A DNA stretch of 64,000 bases from Aquiflexum gelatinilyticum (GTDB lineage Bacteria; Bacteroidota; Bacteroidia; Cytophagales; Cyclobacteriaceae), in assembly GCF_024741135.1 (NCBI RefSeq), contig NZ_JANSUY010000029.1, positions 16,732 through 80,731 of the forward strand, written 5' to 3'. The notes beneath the pieces are model-generated. The model ran no database searches. It saw only the letters and a list, made by a program, of their open reading frames with translations, and was not told the DNA's origin. Shown here piece by piece: positions 27,700 through 36,080 of the stretch; positions within the stretch are counted from its first letter, which is position 1, and the number at the start of each line of letters is the position of its first letter. Both the position numbers and the translations under genes were made by a program.

Positions 27700-28650
27700 T
27701 TATTTTCCTTCTGTTAAATTTTTATATAAAGATTCAACCTTACTCATATCCGGTTCTAACCTCATCCAAAGGGTTCGTTCTTGCTGCATAGGCATCCATC
27801 TGTAAAACCAAGAAACTCCCCATTTTTGGTAATACTGATTTTCTTGGTTGTAGACTGGGTCCTGAAGAGCTGTTTCCAGACTGATGAAATTGTAGTTTTC
27901 CACTTTTAACTTCCGGACGATTTCACCGAGGTATTTGGAGTTCAAAGCATTATCATGACAAAGAAAGATTTGGTTCACTTTTCTTCCATATTTTTCTACA
28001 GAAAGGGAATCAAAAAAACGGAAATAATCTAAGGTTTTGGAAACATATAATTCACCGATTTCCTTTGCCTTTTCAGGTTCAGCATGTGAAAGATAATACT
28101 CATAGATATGATTGATCATCCAATCCGAACTTTCCACTGTGAAAGGAGTACTGATGTACTTTTTTTCTTTGAGAAAGCTATCCATCAAAACATGTTGGAC
28201 AGAATCTTTCCCTAAATCATTGAAAGGGAAGCGAAAATATTGAAGTGGTTTATTGTATTTGCCTGCGAGCTCCTGGCTTATGAATTCACCTTTTTCAATA
28301 TCTACCTTGAATGGTTCAAACCCCACATCTGAATACCTGAGATGGCCAAAAGTGTGGTTGCCAAGAGTAACAAAATACTTTTTTGCCCAATCAACCAAGA
28401 GTTCAAAATTTCTGGCAATTGAATCAGTTTTATAAAGCAATCCTTCATTGATAAAAACAGCAACCGGAATATTGAATGAATCCAGTTTATAGAGTAATTG
28501 AGATTGAAAATTATCCGTTTTTAACTGCCGGGTGTTTGGTACATCATCTATCGTTATTGCCACATTCGTTTGACTATATGCAGAAAACGATCCAAATAAA
28601 AGGTAGGTCAGTAAGCAGAGAAGCCATTTGTATGTAGGTTTTCTTTTCAT
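27700..28650 (-). CDS. Polysaccharide deacetylase family protein (secreted)
   Basis: 316 residues: signal peptide ending near SFSAYSQ, then a NodB-like fold. ITIDDVP gives the catalytic and metal Asp35/Asp36, and GNHTFGH gives the metal His99 and His103; RFPFND is the next motif and FLCHDN a late His motif. It should act in the periplasm or outside on an N-acetylated or O-acetylated carbohydrate. The pattern resembles chitooligosaccharide or peptidoglycan deacetylases, without a clear subgroup. Another, longer member is at 43983-45326. Confidence 0.87.
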   Translation of the reverse strand: MKRKPTYKWLLCLLTYLLFGSFSAYSQTNVAITIDDVPNTRQLKTDNFQSQLLYKLDSFNIPVAVFINEGLLYKTDSIARNFELLVDWAKKYFVTLGNHTFGHLRYSDVGFEPFKVDIEKGEFISQELAGKYNKPLQYFRFPFNDLGKDSVQHVLMDSFLKEKKYISTPFTVESSDWMINHIYEYYLSHAEPEKAKEIGELYVSKTLDYFRFFDSLSVEKYGRKVNQIFLCHDNALNSKYLGEIVRKLKVENYNFISLETALQDPVYNQENQYYQKWGVSWFYRWMPMQQERTLWMRLEPDMSKVESLYKNLTEGK

Positions 28651-28706
28651 TTTTTTTCGAGAAACATTAGAGTCCCAAAGAGGCTTATGATTTCAAATTG
28701 ACCTTT

Positions 28707-29123
28707 CTATTTGGCTGATTTCAGATAGGTTTCTGGAGTCATTATGGATAAAGTGCTCGATTTATAATCTTTGATATTTCTGGTGATGATGACTTTGATT
28801 TCTTTATCATTTATGGCAGAGAAATTTTGAAGAGCATCCTCAAAATCTTTGAATTCAGAGTTAAGTGCCTCAATGACAGTTTTTTTGTTTGTTGTGGTGA
28901 CATCGATGATGTTCATCAGAATTTTTAGATTTTCAATCACCTTTTCATGGCTTGCTGTTTTCCGCAATAAATAATAGACATTGCTCAACATGAAAGAAGT
29001 AACAAAACCTTTGACTTCTCCTTTTTCACATAAACTCAAAAGTTTTGATGCTTCTTCTGAAAAAGGCTTTCTGTCAAAAAAGAAATCGAGGATAACATCT
29101 GTATCTATTAAAACCGTATCCAT
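28707..29123 (-). CDS. PIN-domain ribonuclease toxin (VapC-like)
   Basis: 138 residues of the PIN fold. The metal-binding acids are seen as VLIDTDVILD (Asp7 and neighbours), KDFEDALQ (Asp93, Glu95, Asp96) and RNIKDY (Asp119). VapC-type toxins are ribonucleases that cut tRNA or rRNA when free of antitoxin; the target here is unknown. Its ATG overlaps the stop of the upstream antitoxin by one base (TAATG), the usual arrangement. All acidic residues are present, so it is probably active. Confidence 0.92.
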   Translation of the reverse strand: MDTVLIDTDVILDFFFDRKPFSEEASKLLSLCEKGEVKGFVTSFMLSNVYYLLRKTASHEKVIENLKILMNIIDVTTTNKKTVIEALNSEFKDFEDALQNFSAINDKEIKVIITRNIKDYKSSTLSIMTPETYLKSAK

Positions 29124-29371
29124 TACAAATATTTTTCAGATAGACGGTCTGTTAATTCTTTATTATAATCGAAATTTTCCGGCATTTTAAATGAGCCTTT
29201 CAAAGATTTGACAATCGGAGTCAATTCATTTTCTGTTAAAGGTTCTTCATCAGTCAAGGCCTTCAAGTAGTTTTCAATCAAATCCGAGAGACTCCTTTCC
29301 TTCCTTCGTGCGTACTTTTTGGCGTTTTCAATGACTGATTTCTCAATCGTTAGCGTCAGTTTTGTATTCAT
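29123..29371 (-). CDS. Antitoxin with ribbon-helix-helix-like N-terminus
   Basis: 82 residues from the ATG at 29371; the frame continues upstream to 29419, but that part overlaps the operator and is not needed. The N-terminus MNTKLTLTIEKSVIENAKKYA with RKERSLSDLIENYL is the strand-helix-helix pattern of the DUF6364/RHH antitoxin group. The acidic C-terminal half (PENFDYNKELTDRL) would wrap the toxin. It precedes the PIN toxin with a one-base overlap. The perfect palindromes just upstream fit autorepression by this protein. Confidence 0.9.
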   Translation of the reverse strand: MNTKLTLTIEKSVIENAKKYARRKERSLSDLIENYLKALTDEEPLTENELTPIVKSLKGSFKMPENFDYNKELTDRLSEKYL

Positions 29372-29388
29372 GGCTTTGAATTTGAAAA

Positions 29389-29419
29389 CCAAATTAGCAA
29401 TAATAATTACACGTGTCAA
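29389..29419 (-). promoter_or_regulatory. Probable Bacteroidota promoter of the toxin-antitoxin pair
   Basis: On the minus strand TTG (29417-29419) and TAATTTGG (29389-29396) are 20 bases apart, close to the Bacteroidota consensus TTG-N19-TAnnTTTG with one mismatch. It lies just before the antitoxin ATG at 29371. Confidence 0.5.
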
Positions 29420-29440
29420 TGTTAAATTTTTTACACGTGT
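29409..29440 (-). promoter_or_regulatory. Twin ACACGTGT operators of the toxin-antitoxin pair
   Basis: Two identical perfect 8-bp palindromes, ACACGTGT at 29409-29416 and at 29433-29440, are 24 bases apart centre to centre, so they lie on nearly the same helix face. The first is between the proposed promoter elements. Ribbon-helix-helix antitoxins commonly bind such paired short palindromes, so autoregulation is inferred. Confidence 0.75.
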
Positions 29441-29475
29441 ATTTTATTTAAAATGTTTATTTAAACAAGGCTTCA

Positions 29476-29523
29476 AATATCCAATTAACCATTAACCAAT
29501 TCACCAAATAACCCTTAACCCAC
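29476..29523. repeat. TTAACC-rich short tract
   Basis: Repeated ATTAACC, TTAACCAA and CCCTTAACCC units between two minus-strand genes, same type as the tract at 46075-46160. Confidence 0.6.
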
Positions 29524-30807
29524 TCACTTATACCTCCTCAATAAATTCTCAGTCATATTCTCCGACAATTCCTTCAAGTCAATGTCGAGTTCATTTTTAT
29601 TGACCTCGAGAACTTGGTTTTTCATCTGCTCGGGGAGTCGGTCGAAACCATAATATGCACCCAAAATCCCCCCGGCGATGGCTGCTGTGGTGTCGTTGTC
29701 CCTGCCATAGTTGACAAGGAAGATGAGTGTTTTCTCAAAATCAAAATCCGCAAAAATCATGGCTGTCAGAACCTGAAGATGGATTTCTCCGGCATGGAAA
29801 GGCATGTCTTGAAGGTGTTGGTCGAGTTTTTCGAAGGCGGGCTGAAGGTACTCGGGAGTCCATTTTTGGACGTTTGCGATCCTTTCATCTTCGGTGGTGG
29901 CCTTGGCTTCGTTGAAGGCTTTGGCCTCCTGCACGATCTGCAGGGCGGTCTGCAGGATCCTGTAGGAACTTCTTCCCACCAACCTTGCCCCATAATATTG
30001 CTCCGGATCGACTGACCTTAGCACGTCGAGGACTTCGGTTTGGGTTGCCTCTTTTTTCATGGCAGCGGAGGTCATCGCTGCGGAAAGTGCCGTGATGTCT
30101 TTCGCATAGCCGATATCAAACAAGGCTAATTTGAAGGCTTCAGAATAGGCTTTTTCGGGTTTTTCCGGGAAAAAAGCTCCGATCGCAGGGGCATAAAGCA
30201 ATCCGGCGCAGACCATTTCTCCGCCATAAAAAGTGCTCAGACCGATCTGATAGCCGTTAAGGTCATTTTTAACATAAGGGCGAGCGGCTTTTGCCCACTC
30301 CTGTAGCCAACCCACTTTGAGGGAATTTGCTTCAAAGGGTTCGGCGGTTTCGCTTTCGATGGTTTTGTACTCAGCGAGATACCCGTCAAACTGAGCTAAA
30401 ATATGAGAGGCGAACTGCTTTGGATCGAGTGATTTTGGATTTTCTCCTGCAAGGTATTCGAAAGCGAGTTTCTTCCATCTCGTGTCGTCAGTGGTACCGC
30501 CGGCGGTCAGGTTTGCCTTCCATATTCCCTCAGGCGATACTTCCCTGACCATGGAGTCCAAGTCCTGTACAAATCCATATTCTGCGCTTATCATTTCCCG
30601 TGACCACATTTCTGTTGGTGCGCCCATGGCATCTCCGATCGCCGAACCCACTAGCATTCCCAATACTTTGTCTTGGAGTTCACCCTCTGAAAGGCTCAAA
30701 GGCTTGGTTTCTTCCTCAGCTACGTCTTTTTTGGTTTCGGGACTTTGGCAGGAATAGACACAAACAGCTGCAGACAAAAGGAGCGAAGCAATGATTTTAT
30801 TTCTCAT
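29524..30807 (-). CDS. ADP-ribosylglycohydrolase-fold lipoprotein
   Basis: 427 residues of the ARH fold, behind a lipoprotein signal with lipobox VYSC (Cys20). Metal-binding motifs are GSAIGDAMGAPTE (54-66), GGTTDDTRW (Asp107, Asp108) and GRDNDTTAAIAGGILGA near residue 370. Known ARH proteins remove ADP-ribose from proteins or dinitrogenase reductase or cleave related N-glycosidic bonds; lipoprotein members in Bacteroidota have no established substrate. The acidic segment after the Cys (KKDVAEEETK) suggests export. The start overlaps the stop of the upstream phosphotransferase by four bases (ATGA), so translation is coupled although the two products should be in different compartments. Confidence 0.88.
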   Translation of the reverse strand: MRNKIIASLLLSAAVCVYSCQSPETKKDVAEEETKPLSLSEGELQDKVLGMLVGSAIGDAMGAPTEMWSREMISAEYGFVQDLDSMVREVSPEGIWKANLTAGGTTDDTRWKKLAFEYLAGENPKSLDPKQFASHILAQFDGYLAEYKTIESETAEPFEANSLKVGWLQEWAKAARPYVKNDLNGYQIGLSTFYGGEMVCAGLLYAPAIGAFFPEKPEKAYSEAFKLALFDIGYAKDITALSAAMTSAAMKKEATQTEVLDVLRSVDPEQYYGARLVGRSSYRILQTALQIVQEAKAFNEAKATTEDERIANVQKWTPEYLQPAFEKLDQHLQDMPFHAGEIHLQVLTAMIFADFDFEKTLIFLVNYGRDNDTTAAIAGGILGAYYGFDRLPEQMKNQVLEVNKNELDIDLKELSENMTENLLRRYK

Positions 30808-31781
30808 GGTTTCAATATCAGTTTTTTTGCCTCCTCTACTAATCCGGATTTTTCTTCCAATGTAAGGGATAGCGGCAACTGCGCCAATCCAATCAAGCGA
30901 CGGAGTATTTCAGTCCCGATATATTTATGAAGCAGTTTCTCGTCCAACTCAGAATACAAGGAGTAGCTGTTTTTAATGGCGTTGATGGTATTTTGATTTG
31001 ATTTGGCCATTTTGAGGTGGGCGATCAAAACCCCAAGGTCAAATTCGGCATCGCCCATAAATGCAAATTCCGGATCGATTACCTTCAGTCCCGAGTCTAC
31101 CTTGATCCAACTTCCGGGGTAAAAATCCCCGTGAAGTAGGTGTTTGCCATTTTCAAGATATCTTTTTCCTAAGTTTTTTATGGCATTTTTCAATTTCAAA
31201 TCGGTTTTGATTTTCATTGACATGGCTTGCAGCCCTGGTTGCACGCCGTCAAGGTCAAAGCCGTTGAATTCCATATAGGGATAGATAAAAATATGTTCAT
31301 GATTAAGTTTTTTCATTTCTATGTTGTCAGGGAAATTTGTCACTTTCATCTGATGGAGGGAAGAAAGATATCCTGCCAAAGCGCCTGATTCCTCTTCGGA
31401 AAAAGAAAATCCGCCTTGGTACACACCCATGAAATCTGACCCTTTTCCCAAATCATCCATTGCCACAAGGTGGTTTGCTTTGTCCCGGGCTATGATTTTT
31501 GGTGAATAAGAAGAAAGAAACTCATTTTGATTGATTATTCTGTAAAAATCATCCTCGATAAAAATCCTTCCTAAAGGTGCGGGAATGGTGGGGTATTTGT
31601 TTACAAAGGGACGGGACTGTTTGAGAATGATTGACCTGGTTTCTGTTTTCAGCCTGACGACCACATTCATATTTCCTTCTCCGGCTTTGGAATATTCGAG
31701 TATGTTTTCATTTGAGAGAAGTAGTCCGGACTTTCTGAGGTATTTTTCTTGTCGAGGATTTAAAGGAATCTGTAAAATCAT
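30804..31781 (-). CDS. Small-molecule kinase, methylthioribose-kinase-like
   Basis: 325 residues of the aminoglycoside-phosphotransferase/choline-kinase fold. Catalytic HGDFYPGSWI and metal-binding VIDPEFAFMGDAEFDLG are close in form to 5-methylthioribose kinase (MtnK). The N-lobe has the nucleotide-binding GEGNMNVV and SIILKQSRPFVNKYPTI. No other methionine-salvage gene is adjacent, so MTR itself is only a suggestion; a ribose-like sugar or nucleoside is plausible because the coupled downstream gene is an ARH-fold N-glycosidase homologue. Cytoplasmic, no signal peptide. Confidence 0.8.
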   Translation of the reverse strand: MILQIPLNPRQEKYLRKSGLLLSNENILEYSKAGEGNMNVVVRLKTETRSIILKQSRPFVNKYPTIPAPLGRIFIEDDFYRIINQNEFLSSYSPKIIARDKANHLVAMDDLGKGSDFMGVYQGGFSFSEEESGALAGYLSSLHQMKVTNFPDNIEMKKLNHEHIFIYPYMEFNGFDLDGVQPGLQAMSMKIKTDLKLKNAIKNLGKRYLENGKHLLHGDFYPGSWIKVDSGLKVIDPEFAFMGDAEFDLGVLIAHLKMAKSNQNTINAIKNSYSLYSELDEKLLHKYIGTEILRRLIGLAQLPLSLTLEEKSGLVEEAKKLILKP

Positions 31782-31809
31782 GAAACAATATTTGGGGCTA
31801 ATTTAGATT

Positions 31810-31878
31810 ATTACATTAAAGGCAAGGTACGTTTTGGATTTTTTTAAATTGTCGGATGATATAATAAAGAAACAATCC
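31810..31878 (+). repeat. Direct repeat, copy 1
   Basis: Starts ATTACATT, then GGC, GGTAC and GTTTTGGATTTTTTTA, ending AAAGAAACAATC. The second, imperfect copy is at 32790-32857. The two flank the small lipoprotein gene at 32057-32560. Confidence 0.65.
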
Positions 31879-32056
31879 TTTCAATTAATTCTAAATAATG
31901 TCAATAAGTTTAATTGACTTTATCATTAAATCCAAAAAAGAGTCCTTTAGAAAAAAATGAACTAACTATTACAAAAAATATTTAAATTCTCTTTTTAAAT
32001 TAAAAATTACTTTTTACTTTTCAATGGTCCAAATTCAACTGTTAACTGAATAAGCA

Positions 32057-32560
32057 ATGAAAAATTTCCACTCTTTTTTTATCGGATTTATCTTGATTTT
32101 ATTTTCAGTTTGTCAGGAAAAAGAAGAACTTTTTACTCCTGAATTGATCGGTACTTGGGAAAAAACAGGCTTTGACCCTACCAATGGATATGAAGGGGTT
32201 TTAAGTTATAACTTTAAAACCGATGGAACTTACACTTGGAGTATTAGCTACAGAGAACCAGGTGCCACCGAGAATTTAGGCTACCAATTAATTTGGAAGG
32301 GAAATTTTCGATCCACTGAAAATCAATTAACACTGATGCCTCAAGAAATTTTTTATCCTGCGGAAAATTTTAGAACCCCACCAGGTGCCAAAATGGAAGA
32401 TATGGTAAAATCACAAGAATATAATCCAGATTCGCCGGGTTCGGTTAATATTTACCGAATTAACATTTCAAACGACGCAACTGAATTTCTACTATATGCC
32501 CAACCTGTTGCCGGCAATGGACCTCCATCAGACGATATTCTTTTTGTCAAAGTTAAGTAG
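32057..32560 (+). CDS. Small lipocalin-like secreted protein
   Basis: 167 residues. The N-terminal hydrophobic segment FFIGFILILFSVC ends in a Cys followed by QEKEE, so it is probably a lipoprotein, though Val before the Cys is a weak lipobox. The mature start LIGTWEKTGFDP with YNFKTDGTYTWSI is typical of the lipocalin-like beta-barrel domains often seen in Bacteroidota. Ligand and function unknown. A solitary gene flanked by a pair of direct repeats. Confidence 0.7.
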   Translation: MKNFHSFFIGFILILFSVCQEKEELFTPELIGTWEKTGFDPTNGYEGVLSYNFKTDGTYTWSISYREPGATENLGYQLIWKGNFRSTENQLTLMPQEIFYPAENFRTPPGAKMEDMVKSQEYNPDSPGSVNIYRINISNDATEFLLYAQPVAGNGPPSDDILFVKVK

Positions 32561-32918
32561 GAATTTTTTTTCTCTTTCATTGCTATCTGATTGCGAAAAA
32601 TTCAATATAGAATTGGCCGAGAAAAATGTATGACCGTGTTGTTTCCCATTCATCCTATTTTTTTAAGCAGATAATCCGTTTCAAAAACTTACTGCCTATC
32701 TGTAAGTAGAGTTTGACTTCAATGTTTTGGACCAAAATCTTCAAAGAATATTAGGTTTTCGGAAGATTGATACTTTTAAAAGTCCGAATATTACATTGAT
32801 GGCGGGTACCGTTTTGGATTTTTTTACATTTTTGGTTTCTCGATCAAACAAACAATCGATACATCGGTCATCGGTCATCGCTCAATAAAACTAGATTAAA
32901 AAATTCAATCAATACTTT
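32561..32918. other. Gap with direct repeat and short tandem repeat
   Basis: 358 bases. It contains the second copy of the direct repeat and, at 32858-32882, three consecutive (T)CATCGG-like units. I see no gene. Confidence 0.6.
32790..32857 (+). repeat. Direct repeat, copy 2
   Basis: Matches copy 1 at 31810-31878: ATTACATT, GGC, GGTAC, GTTTTGGATTTTTTTA, then AAACAAACAATC, with scattered mismatches and small gaps. Confidence 0.65.
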
Positions 32919-34454
32919 ATGAACCAACCCAACAAATTATCTCTTTTATCCCTCGCTTTTTTACTGTTCATTGGTCAAACATGGGCACAAGAGCAAGTTG
33001 ACCTCGAGATGATGCACCGCATCAAAACCGAAGGCATCAGCAAGTCCCAAATTCAGGACATTTCTTTTCACCTGACGGATTACCTTGGACCAAGGCTTTC
33101 AGGATCCACCAACTTACGCAATGCAAGGGCTTGGACATCGGAGAAATTCCAAGAGTGGGGACTTTCCAATATCAAAATCGATTCCTACGGGGAATTTGGC
33201 AGGGGATGGAATGTAAGGAAATCCTATATCGCGATGAAGTTGCCTTACTACGCCCAAGTTATTGGCTATCCGAAAGCTTGGACAGACGGGACAAACGGTT
33301 TGGTGGAATCTGAAGTAACATTACTCGAAATCACTTCCGATGCCGATTTTGACAAATACAAAGGCAAGCTCAAAGGTAAAGTGGTCATGGCACCGGCGAC
33401 ACTGACGCTCAATCCTGCTTTCGAAGCAGAAGCCAAAAGATGGACTGACCAGGAATTGGAAGACAGAAAGAGTATCAATATCGGCGGTAACAATGCCCGA
33501 TATACTCCCGAAATGTTGGCCCAGATGCGCGCACAACGTGACTTAGATCAAAAGCTTACAGCATTCCTTTTGGCAGAGGAAGTTGGATTGAGAATTACAG
33601 GGACAAGAGGAAGCTTCGGAACGGTATTCCATACAAGAGCAGGATCATACAGCACAGATAAGAAGCCTACCGTTCCAGAAATGGAAATCGCGGCAGAGCA
33701 TTATGGCAGGATTTATAGGTTGTTAAAAAACGGCAAATCGGTCAGCATTGAAGCCGAAATAGAAGTGGAATGGTTGGACGATGATTACAAAGGATACAAT
33801 GTCTTGGCTGAAATCCCAGGAACTGACAAGAACCTCAAAGCCGAAATCGTGATGCTTGGTGCGCATATTGACAGTTGGCATGCCGGTACAGGCGCCAATG
33901 ACAATGCTGCCGGAGTGGCTGTGATGATGGAGGCGATCAGAATTTTGAAAGCCTTGAATATACAACCGAAGCGGACTATCAGGATTGCGATTTGGGGAGA
34001 AGAGGAGCAGGGATTGTTCGGCTCAAGGGGATATGTCCAAAAATATGTAGCCGACAGAACATCCAAAGAGAAAAAGTCTGAATGGGATAAAATCTCCGCT
34101 TACTACAATTTAGATAACGGTTCAGGGAAAATCCGTGGCATCTACGTGGAGGGAAATGACATGGTGGTTCCGATTTTCGAGAAGTGGTTTGAGCCTTTCC
34201 ATGAATTGGGTGCCAAAACCATCACAAGGAGAAATACCGGTTCAACAGACCACGTTGCTTTTGAGGCGGTAGGTGTTCCGGGATTTCAGTTTATCCAGGA
34301 TCCGATTGATTACGGCAAAGGATACCACACCAATATGGATTTGTATGAAAGAATGCAGATTGCGGATATGACACAGGCGGCGGTCATCATTGCGGCAATG
34401 GTCTATAACACTGCTCAGCGGGACGAAAAACTGCCAAGAAAGCCTTGGAATTAA
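32919..34454 (+). CDS. M28-family zinc peptidase, secreted
   Basis: 511 residues with a signal peptide ending at QTWA-QE. The N-terminal 290 residues include a PA-like insert (DFDKYKGKLKGKVVMAPAT). The M28 catalytic core follows: GAHIDSWHAGTGANDNAAG with zinc ligands His316 and Asp328, IWGEEEQGLFGSRGY with Glu361/Glu362, YNLDNGSGK, and DYGKGYHTNMD with the last His. All zinc and catalytic residues are present. It should be an aminopeptidase or a related exopeptidase in the periplasm or outside. Solitary gene; no operon partner. Confidence 0.92.
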   Translation: MNQPNKLSLLSLAFLLFIGQTWAQEQVDLEMMHRIKTEGISKSQIQDISFHLTDYLGPRLSGSTNLRNARAWTSEKFQEWGLSNIKIDSYGEFGRGWNVRKSYIAMKLPYYAQVIGYPKAWTDGTNGLVESEVTLLEITSDADFDKYKGKLKGKVVMAPATLTLNPAFEAEAKRWTDQELEDRKSINIGGNNARYTPEMLAQMRAQRDLDQKLTAFLLAEEVGLRITGTRGSFGTVFHTRAGSYSTDKKPTVPEMEIAAEHYGRIYRLLKNGKSVSIEAEIEVEWLDDDYKGYNVLAEIPGTDKNLKAEIVMLGAHIDSWHAGTGANDNAAGVAVMMEAIRILKALNIQPKRTIRIAIWGEEEQGLFGSRGYVQKYVADRTSKEKKSEWDKISAYYNLDNGSGKIRGIYVEGNDMVVPIFEKWFEPFHELGAKTITRRNTGSTDHVAFEAVGVPGFQFIQDPIDYGKGYHTNMDLYERMQIADMTQAAVIIAAMVYNTAQRDEKLPRKPWN

Positions 34455-34462
34455 TTCTTTTT

Positions 34463-34536
34463 TACCACAGAGGGCGCAGAGATCGCGGAGAAAAAACTAA
34501 CGTAAATACTCTGAGAACTCTGGGTGCTCTGTGGTG
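34463..34536. repeat. ACCACAGAG palindromic element
   Basis: ACCACAGAGGGCGCAGAG (from 34464) and CTCTGGGTGCTCTGTGGT (34518-34535) are inverted arms. Smaller related words follow at 34580-34617 (ACCACATA) and 34636-34656 (CCTCTGCTTCTCTGCG). It is noncoding and similar in wording to elements at 25715 and 59440. Confidence 0.75.
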
Positions 34537-34788
34537 AAAATATAACCGCAATGGACTCCAGGGTTCCGGTATGGTTTACCACATAAACAGATAGACCACA
34601 TAGATTAAAGAGTGGATATCATTTTTTCGCTTTTCCTCTGCTTCTCTGCGAGAGATTTAACCTTCCGATAAATCCCCTCCCAAAAAATTCCGTGTCAAGG
34701 TAAATTTTTGATTAATTTTAAACTTTGTTATATCCTCTTTCTTTTATCCATAGGATATAATTCTGCAATCTTATAAACCCAAATTCTC

Positions 34789-35946
34789 ATGTATTCAGTA
34801 CCCCGAACGATTTTTACCGAAGAGCACGACATGTTCCGTCAGTCGCTCCGAGATTTTATTGCCAAAGAAATTACACCCAACAATGCCCAATGGGAAAAAG
34901 ACAAGCAGGTGACCCGCGAGTCTTGGAAGAAATTGGGAGAAAATGGTTTTCTCTGTCTCCAAGCTCCCGAGCAATATGGAGGTTTGGAAATTCAGGATTT
35001 CAGATACAATGCTGTTTTCATCGAAGAATTGGGACTTTCGGGTTGCTCAGGTCCTGCGATCGGCTATCCGCTCCACAGCGATATCGTCTTTCCTTACATT
35101 CACCATTACGGTACCGAAGCCGCCAAATCCAAATACATCCCGGGCATGATCAGCGGAGATTTGATTTCCGCCATTGCCATGACAGAGCCGGGTGCCGGTT
35201 CTGACCTGCAGGCGATCCGGGCCACGGCGGAAGATAGGGGCGACCATTACCTGATCAATGGTTCAAAGACTTTCATCACCAATGGTTTTCTCTGTGATGT
35301 GGTGGTTGTGGCCGCCAAAACAGATCCGAGCAAAGGAGCAAAGGGAATCAGTCTTTTTATTGTGGATAGGGACATGGCCGGATTTTCCAAAGGTGTTCCT
35401 TTTGACAAAGTGGGTTTGCATGCTCAGGATACCTGCGAATTGTTTTTTGAAGATGTGAAAGTTCCAAAAGAAAACCTCCTAGGCAATGTTGGCGAAGGAT
35501 TCAAATACCTGATGACGGAGTTGGCGCAGGAGCGATTGATAGTAGGGTTGGCGGCGATTGCCTTGGCAGAATCGACTTTTATCTCCACAGTGGACTATGT
35601 CAAAAACCGACCTGCTTTTGGCAAAATGGTTTCTGATTTTCAGAACACTCGATTCAAACTCGCTGAAATGGGAGCTAAGCTCGAGCAGGGAAGGATCTAT
35701 GCCGATCAGTTGGTGATGCTGCACAACCAAAAGAAAGTCGATGGGGCTATGGCCTCTTCAGCCAAATTTCTTCTGACCGAACTCCAATGTACTGTCTCAG
35801 ATGAATGCGTACAGCTGCACGGGGGATATGGATATATGTGGGATTATTCGGTGGCAAGGGCTTTTGCGGACGCAAGGGTGCAGCGGATTTATGCCGGAAC
35901 CAATGAGATTATGAAGGAGTTGATTGCAAGGAAGATTTTGCAATGA
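34789..35946 (+). CDS. Acyl-CoA dehydrogenase
   Basis: 385 residues of the FAD-dependent acyl-CoA dehydrogenase family, which introduce the first double bond of beta-oxidation. FAD and substrate motifs are AMTEPGAGSDLQ and FITNG, and the C-terminal block is QLHGGYGYMWDY...RIYAGTNEIMKELIARKIL with Glu373 as the likely catalytic base. It resembles long-chain acyl-CoA dehydrogenases. The gene ends in its own terminator; FadD follows in the next unit, which fits fatty acid breakdown. Confidence 0.93.
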   Translation: MYSVPRTIFTEEHDMFRQSLRDFIAKEITPNNAQWEKDKQVTRESWKKLGENGFLCLQAPEQYGGLEIQDFRYNAVFIEELGLSGCSGPAIGYPLHSDIVFPYIHHYGTEAAKSKYIPGMISGDLISAIAMTEPGAGSDLQAIRATAEDRGDHYLINGSKTFITNGFLCDVVVVAAKTDPSKGAKGISLFIVDRDMAGFSKGVPFDKVGLHAQDTCELFFEDVKVPKENLLGNVGEGFKYLMTELAQERLIVGLAAIALAESTFISTVDYVKNRPAFGKMVSDFQNTRFKLAEMGAKLEQGRIYADQLVMLHNQKKVDGAMASSAKFLLTELQCTVSDECVQLHGGYGYMWDYSVARAFADARVQRIYAGTNEIMKELIARKILQ

Positions 35947-35966
35947 AAACAAAAAAGTTTTGAGTT

Positions 35967-36008
35967 GGAGCCAATTTCAGTCAAAGGAAATTGGCTTTAT
36001 TTTTTTCC
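35967..36008 (+). terminator. Terminator of the acyl-CoA dehydrogenase gene
   Basis: AGCCAATTTC (35969-35978) and GAAATTGGCT (35987-35996) form a 10-bp stem before a T-rich run. Confidence 0.88.
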
Positions 36009-36080
36009 AAAAATTAATATTTTATATTTAGTACTGTAAATTTCCCAAACTCAAATTCAACCCAAAATACATACCCTGCT

